Shown: positions 18,962 to 27,763 of the stretch, piece by piece
Position numbering within the stretch: the stretch's first letter is position 1
Layout: every line of letters starts with the position of its first letter
NCBI RefSeq assembly: GCF_002264395.1
Contig: NZ_NFVA01000050.1
Span: 1-51,983 of the forward strand
Length of the DNA stretch: 51,983 nt
From: Paenibacillus sp. VTT E-133291
Lineage (GTDB): Bacteria; Bacillota; Bacilli; Paenibacillales; Paenibacillaceae
Direction: 5' to 3'
Notes under the pieces: model-generated
Told to the model about the DNA's origin: nothing
Database searches by the model: none
Seen by the model: the letters and a program-made list of their open reading frames with translations, nothing else
Made by a program: the position numbers and the translations under genes

Positions 18962-20074
18962 ATGCTCGAAAAAGTAAAAATAAGTACTCGCCAGCTAACC
19001 ATATTGGTTATGTTCCTTACGATCGGGGATTCCATTCTTGTAATTCCCCCTTCCACTACATATTACGCCAAACAAAATGCCTGGATTTCCGCATTGATTG
19101 GAATGATCGTAGGTTTGATAGCCGTCTATATGTACAGCATATTTGCAAGGCTGTACCCCGGACTAACGCTTATCGAAGCGATTCAAAAAGCGCTTGGAAA
19201 ATGGATAGGGACTATTCTTTCGCTTTTGACCTTAATGTATTTTCTTATCGTTACCGTTGGAAGTATGCGGGAGCTCGGTGAGTTCGTGACCTCCGAAATC
19301 TTACTAAGAACCCCGATTCCGGCTATTTTAATCTTATTTATGGTGATCGTGATTATGGCTACACGACTTGGTATTGAAGTCATAGGACGAGCTACTGAGA
19401 TCTTTACACCTATGATTATTATCCTATTCCTCATCCTGATGGTTTCCATTATTCCTCAGATGGAGACGGTCAGATTACTGCCTATATTGGAGGACGGAAT
19501 AAAACCAGTGTTGAAGGGGTCTATTTCCATCACGGCTTACACCTTTTTAGAACCGGTTGTTTTTTTAATGTTTCTCCCTAATGTAAACCAACAACAAAAG
19601 ATAACAAAAGGTTTACTTTGGGGCTGTTTCTTAGGCGGTATTGTAATCTTTCTCACAGTCGCTGTTTCCATATTAGTGCTGGGTCCAGATCTGACAACAA
19701 GAGATATATATCCCAGTTATAACATAGCAAGGCGCATATCCGTTGGTGGATTCTTCGAGCGGGTGGAGGCCATGATCGCCCTACTTTGGATGTTAACCCT
19801 ATTTATAGAAGTAACCTTATACTTCTATGCTTTCGTTCTAGGGTTGGCTCAATTATTAAGATTAAAAGAGTACCGGGTGCTAACGCTACCCACAGGGTTA
19901 ATTTTGGTGACACTAGCTCCCCTTATTGCCCCAAACTACACCTATTACAACGCGGTGTTCGATAATTATTGGGTGTACTATATTATAACCTTTGGATTAT
20001 TTCTACCCTTGGCGTTGTTAGGTGTGGGAGTGTTTCGAGGTGTACTGAGCAATGACCTAAAATCTCGAAGTTAA
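18962..20074 (+). CDS. Germinant receptor B subunit (GerAB/GerKB-type permease), copy 1
   Basis: 370 residues and about ten membrane helices, of the spore-germination branch of the APC superfamily. The motifs ISTRQLTILVM, GDSILVIPPS at the N-terminus and YPSYNIARRISVGGFFERVEA near residue 260 are typical of GerB proteins. It forms the ligand-binding membrane part of the receptor. ATG 18962 is chosen with TTGGAG upstream; an in-frame GTG at 18950 overlaps that site. It lies 21 bases after the interrupted C gene and has a close paralogue at 21338-22450. Without a working partner C it may pair with the second C protein. Confidence 0.9.
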   Translation: MLEKVKISTRQLTILVMFLTIGDSILVIPPSTTYYAKQNAWISALIGMIVGLIAVYMYSIFARLYPGLTLIEAIQKALGKWIGTILSLLTLMYFLIVTVGSMRELGEFVTSEILLRTPIPAILILFMVIVIMATRLGIEVIGRATEIFTPMIIILFLILMVSIIPQMETVRLLPILEDGIKPVLKGSISITAYTFLEPVVFLMFLPNVNQQQKITKGLLWGCFLGGIVIFLTVAVSILVLGPDLTTRDIYPSYNIARRISVGGFFERVEAMIALLWMLTLFIEVTLYFYAFVLGLAQLLRLKEYRVLTLPTGLILVTLAPLIAPNYTYYNAVFDNYWVYYIITFGLFLPLALLGVGVFRGVLSNDLKSRS

Positions 20075-20116
20075 GGCGTGTTTAGAGGGTATTCAGAGCT
20101 AACGGAGGAATAAACC

Positions 20117-21319
20117 ATGAAACGAAGATCGCTTCTGATTTGTGTTCTTATACTCATGCAAATATTTCTAACAGGTTGCTGGAGTCGCCAAGAATTGAAT
20201 GATCTTGCGATTGCAGTAGGAATAGGTATAGATAAAATCGGAGATCAATATCAAGTTTCTGCACAAGTGGTTTTACCTAGTCAAATCGCTGGCTCAAAGG
20301 GAGGTTCACCTCAAGCACCCGTAAACCTTTACAAAGCGACCGGAAATACCGTATATGAAGCCCTTAGGAAAATCACAACCGTTAGTCCACGTAAAATTTA
20401 TATCTCGCATCTAAGAATCCTGGTTCTTGGTGAAGATTTGGCTAAAGAGGGAATCAGTGATGTTCTTGACTTTATGTCAAGAGATACTGAAACGCGAAAT
20501 GATTATTTTATAGTGGTGGCAAAGGATGCCAAGGCAGCAGATGCTTTGAAAATATTAACCAGTCTTGAAAAGATTCCTGCTGTGCGATTGTTTTCTAGTC
20601 TGGAAACATCAGAGAAACAATGGGCACCTACATCTACTGTGACATTAGGAACACTAATAACAGAGCTTGTAACTAAGGGTAAGCAGCCAATCTTAACTGG
20701 GGTTGTCATCGAGGGAAATGTAGATGTGGGAGAAACTCCGAAGAATGTTGAAACCGTAGACTCTCCAACAGAATTGAAATACTCTGGCTTGGCCCTATTC
20801 AAGGAGGATAAATTGATTGGCTGGCTAAATCAAGAGGAATCAAAAGTGTATAACTATTTAACAAATAAGGTGAAGAATACAGTTTTCTATATCCAATGTC
20901 CCGAAGGAAAAAAGGTTTCGCTTGAGGTGTTTGAAGCACGTTCTGAAATGAAAGGCAGCATGCAGAGTGACAAACCAGAAATCACTATTGAGCAGCATTT
21001 GGAAGTAGATGTAGGAGAGGTGCAATGTAGAAATTTAAATCTGACGGATACAAAAACCATCACTGAATTAGAACAAATCGCTAATAAAAAAGTAATAAAT
21101 TTATTCGAGACAACTATTAAAAAGGTACAAAGTGAATACAAAAGCGATATTTTTGGATTCGGCGAGGCCATACACCGCTCTTATCCTCAGGCGTGGAAGA
21201 AACTACGAGACGATTGGGATCAGACGTTTGCAAATCTTCCAGTGAAGATAAAGGCGGACATTAGGATTCGCCAGGTAGGGAAAGTAACTAATTCTTTCTT
21301 AGAAGAGATGAAGCGTTAG
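20117..21319 (+). CDS. Germinant receptor C subunit (Ger(x)C lipoprotein), intact copy
   Basis: 400 residues with a ribosome site GGAGG. The signal peptide ends in the lipobox LTGC, placing the lipidated Cys at 21. Family features: NDLAIAVGIGIDK near the N-terminus, ISHLRILVLGEDLAKEG, DTETRNDYF, and IFGFGEAIHRSYPQAWKKL near the C-terminus. It sits on the outer face of the spore inner membrane as part of the GerA-type receptor. It is the tandem duplicate of the frameshifted gene at 17742-18940 and is the only intact C subunit in this operon. Confidence 0.92.
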   Translation: MKRRSLLICVLILMQIFLTGCWSRQELNDLAIAVGIGIDKIGDQYQVSAQVVLPSQIAGSKGGSPQAPVNLYKATGNTVYEALRKITTVSPRKIYISHLRILVLGEDLAKEGISDVLDFMSRDTETRNDYFIVVAKDAKAADALKILTSLEKIPAVRLFSSLETSEKQWAPTSTVTLGTLITELVTKGKQPILTGVVIEGNVDVGETPKNVETVDSPTELKYSGLALFKEDKLIGWLNQEESKVYNYLTNKVKNTVFYIQCPEGKKVSLEVFEARSEMKGSMQSDKPEITIEQHLEVDVGEVQCRNLNLTDTKTITELEQIANKKVINLFETTIKKVQSEYKSDIFGFGEAIHRSYPQAWKKLRDDWDQTFANLPVKIKADIRIRQVGKVTNSFLEEMKR

Positions 21320-21337
21320 ATTGGAGTGAACGGAACC

Positions 21338-22450
21338 ATGTTGGAAAAGGGAAAAATAAGCGCTCGTCAGCTAACCATACTGGTTATGCTCCTTACGATC
21401 GGGGATTCCATTCTTTTAATCCCCTCTTCCTCTACACACTATGCTGCACAAAATGCCTGGATTTCCACTTTAATTGGGATGGCATTAGGTTTGCTTGCCA
21501 ACTATATGTACAGCAAGTTTGCAAAGGTATATCCCAAATTAACGCTTATTGAGATCATTCAAAAGGTCTTTGGAAAATGGATTGGGACTATGCTATCGCT
21601 TATGGCTTTAATTTTTTTTCTTGTTGTTATGGCTGGAAGTTTGCGGGAAATCAGTGATTTTGTGATTTCAGAAATGTTGCCTGCAACTCCTATTCCGGCC
21701 ATTCTACTCTTATTTATACTTATCGTAATTATGGCTACGCGGCTTGGTATTGAAGTTATCGGACGAGCTGGTGAGCTCTTCACACCCATGGTCATTATCT
21801 TATTTCTGATCCTGACGGTTGCAATTGTTCCTCAGATGGAAATTGTTAGAATCTTCCCTGTCATGGAAGATGGAATAAAGCCCATACTGAAAGGGTCTAT
21901 TCCCATTACGGCTTACACCTTCTTAGAGCCGGTTGTCTTTCTAATGATACTTCCTTATGTAAATAAACAACAACAAATAACAAGGAGTTTTATACACGGC
22001 ACCCTTTTAGGGGGGACTGTAATTTTCATAACGATCATCGTCTCCATACTAGTGTTAGGTCCTGATCTGACGGCTAGAGATTTATATCCCAGCTATAACA
22101 TCGCAAGGCGCATATCTGTTGGCGGATTCTTCGAGCGAGTTGAAGCCTTAATAGCTCTACAGTGGATGTTAACCTTCTTTATAAAAGTAACTTTATACTT
22201 TTATGCTTTTATTCTGGGTTTGTCCCAATTATTAAAATTAAAAGAGTATCGAGTGTTAACCTTACCCACAGGGTTGATTTTAGTTGCACTAGCACCTCTT
22301 ATAGCCCCAAATTACACCTATTACAGCACGGTTTTTGAAAATTATTGGGTGTATTATGTTATAACCTTTGGGTTATTTCTTCCTTTGGTGTTGTTAAGCA
22401 TGGTTATGTTTCGAAGGGCCCTAAGCAATGACTTGAAATCCGGAAACTAA
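21338..22450 (+). CDS. Germinant receptor B subunit, copy 2
   Basis: 370 residues and about ten membrane helices. It is a paralogue of the gene at 18962, with the same start context (TTGGAGTGAAC before the ATG) and long shared stretches, including YPSYNIARRISVGGFFERVEA. Differences concentrate in the loops and around residues 80-110, which could change ligand range. It follows the intact C gene by 18 bases and is followed 24 bases later by a small two-helix protein. The same ten-helix germinant permease role applies; the germinant is unknown. Confidence 0.9.
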   Translation: MLEKGKISARQLTILVMLLTIGDSILLIPSSSTHYAAQNAWISTLIGMALGLLANYMYSKFAKVYPKLTLIEIIQKVFGKWIGTMLSLMALIFFLVVMAGSLREISDFVISEMLPATPIPAILLLFILIVIMATRLGIEVIGRAGELFTPMVIILFLILTVAIVPQMEIVRIFPVMEDGIKPILKGSIPITAYTFLEPVVFLMILPYVNKQQQITRSFIHGTLLGGTVIFITIIVSILVLGPDLTARDLYPSYNIARRISVGGFFERVEALIALQWMLTFFIKVTLYFYAFILGLSQLLKLKEYRVLTLPTGLILVALAPLIAPNYTYYSTVFENYWVYYVITFGLFLPLVLLSMVMFRRALSNDLKSGN

Positions 22451-22474
22451 AGATGGTTTGGGAGGTTGTGAACA

Positions 22475-22705
22475 TTGGGTATAGTAGTGACCCTCATAGT
22501 TGTAGCCGTTATTGCAGCCCTTGAAGTTCCCCTGATGTGGAAGAAAAAATTATTCAAGGAGATGTGGGTTTTCTCATTTCTTCTGTTGCTGGGAGCTTTC
22601 TTCAGTCTTATCAATGCGTTACATATCTCGGTCTCTAACCCACTGGGATGGATGATATTTATCTATAAACCCATCTCCGATACGATAAGTGCCTGGTTAT
22701 CCTAA
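22475..22705 (+). CDS. Small two-helix membrane protein, candidate germinant receptor D subunit
   Basis: 76 residues starting at TTG 22475, with GGGAGG nine bases upstream. Two hydrophobic segments (about 3-19 and 31-48) are separated by a basic stretch MWKKKLFKEMW. Genes for proteins of this size and topology occur at the ends of several gerA-type operons and have been reported to modulate germination (GerKD-like D subunits). Position and topology are the only evidence; I see no sequence motif. It appears to be the last gene of the operon. Confidence 0.7.
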   Translation: MGIVVTLIVVAVIAALEVPLMWKKKLFKEMWVFSFLLLLGAFFSLINALHISVSNPLGWMIFIYKPISDTISAWLS

Positions 22706-22707
22706 AA

Positions 22708-22748
22708 TGGGACTAAACCCCTCTCTTAAGAAAGACGGCTTAGTCCCA
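22708..22748. terminator. Hairpin at the end of the ger operon
   Basis: A perfect 9-bp stem TGGGACTAA / TTAGTCCCA encloses a 23-base loop. It begins right after the D-gene stop. The plus strand continues with A's and the minus strand has only TTTT, so it is not a classical terminator; it may still end or stabilise the ger transcript. Confidence 0.45.
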
Positions 22749-22986
22749 AAAATTAAACGATGTTGCCAAATCGGCAAGCGAACTAAAATTTGTCGCCACC
22801 CTTTCACGAGCCAACCAGTAATAAACCTCCTGTCCCCTCTTCTTATTGTCCACAATGCGAGCAGCAGGGTCACCGAATGCGGTGAGAAACCGTGTGATGC
22901 TGTTGATATCGTTAGATTTAATCTCTTGCGGTTCTATCTCCCCACCCCGATTCGTAAATAAACTTAAACATATGAACTGCTTGACA
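22740..22986 (-). pseudogene. Decayed coding remnant of unknown family
   Basis: On the minus strand, about 245 bases read like protein: an open stretch from about 22984 runs through ITRFLTAFGDPAARIVDNKK and EVYYWLV. Near 22801-22806 the sensible reading shifts by one base to ERVATNFSSLADLATSF and then NFWD and a stop at 22742-22740. There is no clear start codon or ribosome site. The stop lies in the stem of the hairpin above. I do not recognise the family. It may be the 3' end of a lost gene downstream of the LacI gene; chance is not excluded. Confidence 0.35.
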
Positions 22987-24018
22987 CTACAATATAGACC
23001 TCGTAGATTCTCTAATCATTAATTCTGCAGGGAAGATCTGATGCGCATGATTTACCTTCTTATTAATGAGATCAAACAAAATCTTAATCGTCGCTTCCGC
23101 AATTTCTACTACAGGCTGTTTGATGGTAGTAATGGAAGGATTATAATAGAAGGAAATATCCAGTCCGTCATAACCTGCCACAGAGTACTCTTCTGGAACT
23201 CGCTTACCTGCTTCAAATATTGCTTTACAAGCACCGATGGCCATACTATCTGATGAGGTAAAGATAGCAGTAAACTCTTCCCCTGACTCCAGCAGTTCTT
23301 TTGTAACCGCATACCCATTTTCCATACTATAGCTGTCAATATTCTCTTTCATCCGGCGTACTAACCGTTCATTATAAGCTATCCCATGATCAGAAAGAGC
23401 CTTCTTATACCCTTCATATCTCAATTTACCGATACTCACATCATCTTCAGGCGCGGTAATGACTGCGATTTTCTCATGCCCTAGATTACATAAATAGTCC
23501 ACAATTTTATAGCTCTCATTAAAGTCATCTACAGATACAGAAGAATAGTCACTTAGATCAAACTCTTCCGTCATTCCAATCGTACTCAGGACAAATGGAA
23601 CCGTCAATTGCTGTAATTTTTCTTGAGAGTGTGAGAATAATCCCCCCAGGAACACAATTCCCTTCAGGCGTTTTTCTTTCTCCAGCTCAATCGCCACTTC
23701 GATCTCATCCTGATTCTCGTCGACACGTTGTAGGATGAAGGAGTATTTCTTTCGCTGGATCTCTTTTTCAAATACTTTAATCATCGGGCTGAAAAATGGG
23801 TTAGATATCCCTTTGATCAACACTGCAATCGTTTTCGAATCGGAACGTTTTAAATTTCTGGCACTGTTATTCGGAACATAATGATTTTCTTTGATGACTT
23901 TCATAACCATCGCTTTTGTTTCTTCATTAATATCCGGATGATTATTTATAGCTCTAGATACTGTAGTCACGCCAACCCCACATAATTTAGCGATATCTAT
24001 AATAGTCAGTCTCTCCAT
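22987..24018 (-). CDS. LacI-family transcriptional regulator (sugar ABC module 1)
   Basis: 343 residues from ATG 24018 (AAAGGAAAG upstream); the frame is open to 24111 but that extension has no ribosome site and would precede the DNA-binding domain. The helix-turn-helix TIIDIAKLCGVGVTTVSRAIN lies at residues 5-25, followed by the hinge helix and a periplasmic-binding-protein-like effector domain. It lies 100 bases after the second permease gene on the same strand, so it is probably the last gene of the module and represses it in the absence of sugar. Candidate operators lie upstream of the binding-protein gene (about 27390-27475). Confidence 0.9.
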   Translation of the reverse strand: MERLTIIDIAKLCGVGVTTVSRAINNHPDINEETKAMVMKVIKENHYVPNNSARNLKRSDSKTIAVLIKGISNPFFSPMIKVFEKEIQRKKYSFILQRVDENQDEIEVAIELEKEKRLKGIVFLGGLFSHSQEKLQQLTVPFVLSTIGMTEEFDLSDYSSVSVDDFNESYKIVDYLCNLGHEKIAVITAPEDDVSIGKLRYEGYKKALSDHGIAYNERLVRRMKENIDSYSMENGYAVTKELLESGEEFTAIFTSSDSMAIGACKAIFEAGKRVPEEYSVAGYDGLDISFYYNPSITTIKQPVVEIAEATIKILFDLINKKVNHAHQIFPAELMIRESTRSIL

Positions 24019-24118
24019 CTCTATCTTTCCTTTACACGTTAAATAAGAAAGTAGGGGATTCTTGAAGAAAAGACTCAACAAGAAAAGCACCCTACTCGCT
24101 TCTACATACATATTCTAT

Positions 24119-24952
24119 TTAACCCTTAACGGCTCCTGCAACGACACCTTCGATAATGTACTTTTGACAAGTCAGGTAGAAAATAATGATTGGCACAATC
24201 GCTAAGACCAGCATCGCCATCATAGCTCCCATGTCAATCGATCCATATCCACCTTTTAGGTACTGAATCGCAATAGGAATCGTTTTATATTCTGTACCAA
24301 TCAGCAGGTCTGGCAATAGAAAGTCGTTCCACACCCACATTACATTAAGAATAGCTACAGTTACAGCAATCGGCTTCAGGATCGGCAATACCACTTTAAA
24401 GAAGGCTTGTGGCGGATTACATCCATCGATCATAACCGCTTCTTCAACCTCAAGAGGGATAGACTTCACAAATCCACTAAACATAAACACAGACAGCCCT
24501 GATCCAAATCCTAAATAGATCAAGATAATCCCGATTGGATTGTCCAGATGTAGAACGTTAGCCGTTTTAGTCATGGTGAACATAACCATTTGGAATGGTA
24601 CGATCATTGAGAACACAAAAGCATAATACATCATACCTGTAAATTTTGATTTGACCCGAGTAATATACCATGCGGTCATGGAAGTGAATAACACGATTAC
24701 AGCAACCGAACACACCGTGATAAACAAGGACATTCCGAAAGCACTGAAGAAATCAATCTTCGCTATACCGCTAGTATAGTTCTTCAAACCAACAAAAGTA
24801 GTTCCATTAGGGAGTAAGAAAGGTGTATCACTAATGTAAAACTTACCTTTAAAGGAGTTCATCAGAACAATAAAGATCGGAGATAAGAACGCAATGGCCA
24901 AGACCAACAAAATGGTGAAAATGGAGTAGTCTTTTGCTCTAGTCTGTTGCAT
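24119..24952 (-). CDS. Sugar ABC transporter permease (MalG-like)
   Basis: 277 residues with six predicted membrane helices and the EAA loop EEAVMIDGCNPPQAFFKVVLP near residue 190, which docks the ATPase. The start ATG overlaps the stop of the preceding permease (TAATG), with GGAGG upstream. With its partner permease and the lipoprotein it forms a CUT1-type importer. No ATPase gene is present, so a shared MsmX/MsiK-type ATPase elsewhere is expected. The substrate is unknown; most likely an oligosaccharide. Confidence 0.92.
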   Translation of the reverse strand: MQQTRAKDYSIFTILLVLAIAFLSPIFIVLMNSFKGKFYISDTPFLLPNGTTFVGLKNYTSGIAKIDFFSAFGMSLFITVCSVAVIVLFTSMTAWYITRVKSKFTGMMYYAFVFSMIVPFQMVMFTMTKTANVLHLDNPIGIILIYLGFGSGLSVFMFSGFVKSIPLEVEEAVMIDGCNPPQAFFKVVLPILKPIAVTVAILNVMWVWNDFLLPDLLIGTEYKTIPIAIQYLKGGYGSIDMGAMMAMLVLAIVPIIIFYLTCQKYIIEGVVAGAVKG

Positions 24953-25794
24953 TAGTTCTCAACCTCCTTTCTTCTAGTAATGACAAGTTGTATTAAGGCG
25001 ATTAAGGCTACCAGTGCAAAAAATACGACGGCTTTCGCTTGACCGACACCTTCCCATCCTGTTTTTCCGTAGAACGTATTGTAGATGTCGAGTGCTAACA
25101 TCGAGGTCTGCTTAGAAGGAGCACCCGCAGTCAACGCTAAGTTTTGGTCAAACAATTTGAATGAATTCGATAACGTTAAGAATAAACAAATGGTAATGGA
25201 CGGCATTACGAGTGGAATCGTCACATTACGTAGAATCTTCGAACGTGAAGCTCCATCAATTCTTGCCGCTTCTACTATATCCTTAGGCACATTTTGAATA
25301 CCTGCAACATAGATAATCATCATGTAACCTATCAATTGCCAATTCATAAGGATGATTAATCCCCAAAATCCATAAGTTGCGTCAGAGGTTAAAGTAACTC
25401 CAAATTTGTACAAAATACCATTGAAAATCAGCTGCCAGATGTATCCTAATACGATACCGCCTATCAAGTTAGGCATGAAAAAAATAGTTCTAAATACATT
25501 AGTCCCTTTTAGCTTTCTAGTTAACAACATCGCCAGTATGAAGGCGAATACATTAATCGTAAGAACCGATAGAACTGTAAACTTAACCGTAAAACCCAGT
25601 GCATTTAGAAATTCTTGATTTGAAAATGCTTTAATGTAATTGCCAAACCCGATCCATTTTGCATCATTGACGGTAGTAAACTCTGTAAAGGATAAATATA
25701 TCCCCAGCAGAAAAGGTACAACAAACGCGATCCCAAAGGCTATCATGGTCGGTAACGCAAAAAGAGCAAAATATTTTCTTATCGATTTTTCCAT
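24952..25794 (-). CDS. Sugar ABC transporter permease (MalF/UgpA-like)
   Basis: 280 residues, six membrane helices. The EAA motif is DIVEAARIDGASRSKILRNVTIP at about residues 178-200. A clear AGGAG lies eight bases before the ATG. It is separated from the binding-protein gene by 156 bases that contain a strong stem-loop (25856-25899) and is translationally coupled to the next permease. It forms the heterodimeric channel of the importer. Confidence 0.92.
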   Translation of the reverse strand: MEKSIRKYFALFALPTMIAFGIAFVVPFLLGIYLSFTEFTTVNDAKWIGFGNYIKAFSNQEFLNALGFTVKFTVLSVLTINVFAFILAMLLTRKLKGTNVFRTIFFMPNLIGGIVLGYIWQLIFNGILYKFGVTLTSDATYGFWGLIILMNWQLIGYMMIIYVAGIQNVPKDIVEAARIDGASRSKILRNVTIPLVMPSITICLFLTLSNSFKLFDQNLALTAGAPSKQTSMLALDIYNTFYGKTGWEGVGQAKAVVFFALVALIALIQLVITRRKEVEN

Positions 25795-25855
25795 GGAGTC
25801 TTCTCCTATCTCAGTATGGAAAATGATGAACTAGATGTAATTTACTCGAATTGTT

Positions 25856-25899
25856 GCTTAGTGCCACTGAAATCCGTCTCGACTCCAGTGGCACTAAGC
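25856..25899. repeat. Intercistronic stem-loop between binding-protein and permease genes
   Basis: Perfect 14-bp arms (GCTTAGTGCCACTG and its complement) surround a 16-base loop. No T run follows on either strand. In binding-protein operons such hairpins protect the upstream mRNA or partly stop transcription, giving more binding protein than permease; that role is inferred here. Confidence 0.75.
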
Positions 25900-25950
25900 T
25901 TATATCTGTATGACAACTGAGAATTATTCAATCATCTTTCCACGCCTTTT

Positions 25951-27333
25951 TTATTTTGCTTTTTCAGCCTTCCAAGTATCCTTAAAGATGGTTACAACTT
26001 CATCCCAGGTTTTATTCCCTTGAGCATATTGCAAGAGTGCATCACCAAAGACATTTTTGAATTCTTCACTTGGGAATGCTGCAAATGTCCAAGCTACGGA
26101 GGTCAAATCTTTTTCCATCCAAGCGGAGACTTCTTTAGCCAGTGGATCTGCTGGTTTTTCATTTTCTTCAAAGGTATTGAATGGAGCGATGAAACCTAGA
26201 TCGTTCGTTACATAAGCTTTACCTTTTTCACTGGAGAACAACCATTCCAAGAAAGCGATAGAAGCTTGTTGGTTCTCAGCAGATGCTTTGCTGTTGATTG
26301 CAAAATAGTTTTCTGTACCTACAGCCAGACCTTGTTTCTCTTCGCCTTCCATACCTGTGTAGATAGGCAAGAATTTAATCTCATCTGCTTTCACTACGTT
26401 ACCGTCAACATCATTGATTTGTGACCAAGCCCAGTTACCGTTTTGAACCATAGCTGCGTTACCGAGTGCGAATTCAGCCATGGAATCAGCTACAGACTTA
26501 CTGCCTAGCAAAGATTCTTTAGTCACAGAGTTCTTGATGTAAAGATCGAAGATATTTTTAAATTTATCATTGTATTTGAATTCAACTTCTTTAGAGGCTA
26601 AACCGGCAAGAACTGTGTTATCAAACTCAGTGTTGTCCTTGAATTCATAGTACAGTGGCAAGTTAGCCAAGTGAGTCTGCCATCTCCATTGCTCACCAGC
26701 AGCGAGGGAAGTGGAAGCGAATACGCCTTTAATACCCAGTTGATCTTTTTTAGCGGTCATATCTTCTACTACTGCTTTCAAAGTGTCGAAGTTATTGATT
26801 TCAGTGGTGGAAGAGATCGACACAGCTTTATCAGGTAGCGCAAAGTATTTCTTCATAATCGCGTCGTTGTAAATAATACCGTATCCTTCAACCACGTAAG
26901 GGATACCATATACACCTTCACCTTCAGTTACAGCCAGGCTTTTGTCGGATAGATAGCTGTACAGCTTAGTATCTTTCAAATCCAAGGTGTAATCTTTCCA
27001 AGATTGAAAACCAACAGGTCCGTTGATTTGGAAAATCGTAGGTGCTTCGGACTTAGAAATTTCCGATTTCAATTTCGTTTCGTAAGTACCTGCAGCAGCC
27101 GTTACGACTTTCACTTTAACTCCTGTCTCTGCTTCGTAATCCTTAGCGATTTTTTCATATATTTCTGCAATTTCAGGCTTGAAGTTTAAAAAGTAAACCG
27201 ATCCTTTTTTTCCAGATGAAGCGTTTCCATCATTTGTTGCTGTATTGTTCTCTTTATTACCGCATCCTGCTGCCAAGACTACAACCATAGACATTACCAA
27301 CATGAGCCCTAAGTATTTTTTGATGTTCTTCAT
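25951..27333 (-). CDS. Sugar ABC transporter substrate-binding lipoprotein
   Basis: 460 residues. The signal peptide ends in the lipobox LAAGC (Cys24), followed by a Ser/Asn/Gly-rich linker and a two-lobe extracellular solute-binding fold (family 1). GGGGGAAG precedes the ATG. It captures the sugar outside the membrane and hands it to the two permeases encoded next. It is the first gene of the module; the upstream 430 bases hold candidate LacI-type operators and a structured repeat. The substrate cannot be assigned. Confidence 0.92.
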   Translation of the reverse strand: MKNIKKYLGLMLVMSMVVVLAAGCGNKENNTATNDGNASSGKKGSVYFLNFKPEIAEIYEKIAKDYEAETGVKVKVVTAAAGTYETKLKSEISKSEAPTIFQINGPVGFQSWKDYTLDLKDTKLYSYLSDKSLAVTEGEGVYGIPYVVEGYGIIYNDAIMKKYFALPDKAVSISSTTEINNFDTLKAVVEDMTAKKDQLGIKGVFASTSLAAGEQWRWQTHLANLPLYYEFKDNTEFDNTVLAGLASKEVEFKYNDKFKNIFDLYIKNSVTKESLLGSKSVADSMAEFALGNAAMVQNGNWAWSQINDVDGNVVKADEIKFLPIYTGMEGEEKQGLAVGTENYFAINSKASAENQQASIAFLEWLFSSEKGKAYVTNDLGFIAPFNTFEENEKPADPLAKEVSAWMEKDLTSVAWTFAAFPSEEFKNVFGDALLQYAQGNKTWDEVVTIFKDTWKAEKAK

Positions 27334-27389
27334 TTTTCTTCCCCCTCATACTTTTTATTTAATGATTTCATTTGAAGACGTTTCTCCGA

Positions 27390-27399
27390 GTAGCGCTAC
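27390..27399. promoter_or_regulatory. Candidate LacI-type operator
   Basis: The perfect 10-bp palindrome GTAGCGCTAC has the central CG of LacI/GalR operators. It lies about 57 bases upstream of the binding-protein start. A second, imperfect site resembling cre (TGAAAACGTTACCG, minus strand, about 27462-27475) lies further upstream. Confidence 0.35.
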
Positions 27400-27566
27400 C
27401 GAAATAATGTCAGCGGTTACAATTGACTTAAATAATCTTCTTTATTTTTCCGGTATCCTTATCGGTAACGTTTTCAATTGAAATATTAGCACACCGTTTT
27501 CCACATTACAATAGCCTTTTTATTGGTAAAACTAGCCATCTGAAATCTTCGAACGTTATAATAGAC

Positions 27567-27657
27567 AAGTATAAACGCCTTCGGCGTCCTAAGTAAGGAC
27601 GGTGATCGTTTAAGCGTGAAATATAAAAATATAAGCTAAAGCGTGAAACTTATACTT
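27567..27657. repeat. Structured element with inverted ends and internal hairpins
   Basis: The 8-bp ends AAGTATAA (27567-27574) and TTATACTT (27650-27657) are inverted repeats. Between them lie two small hairpins (ACGCC-TTC-GGCGT and GTCCT-AAGTA-AGGAC) and two direct copies of AAGCGTGAAA. The whole could fold as a multi-branch RNA or be a small dispersed repeat of the BOX/REP kind. It carries no reading frame. Confidence 0.5.
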
Positions 27658-27763
27658 TCTTGTATTCACAATAGTAAATAGGAATAGGTGATGGCATATC
27701 TTATCTCTGATCGAGAAGTATGAGTTACAATTCTCTAATAACAATTATTTTGGCGATATTGGA

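Larger units (their letters stand above)
27334..27763. other. Divergent intergenic region with candidate operators and a structured repeat
   Basis: Between the minus-strand binding-protein gene and the plus-strand amidohydrolase-like gene. From left to right: a GTAGCGCTAC palindrome (27390-27399), a cre/LacI-like TGAAAACGTTACCG on the minus strand (about 27462-27475), a 91-base structured element (27567-27657), and about 65 bases of apparently coding sequence upstream of GTG 27764. Confidence 0.55.

Noticed and set aside
22708..22748. Classical terminator of the ger operon
   Set aside because: The stem is strong but neither strand has a proper T run, so it is listed only as a hairpin with modest confidence.
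24018..24111. N-terminal extension of the LacI protein (31 codons)
   Set aside because: The extension has no ribosome site and would precede the standard helix-turn-helix start; ATG 24018 has a good site.
27600..27660. Possible CRISPR-like repeats (AAGCGTGAAA twice)
   Set aside because: Only two short copies with irregular spacing; no spacers and no cas genes in the window.
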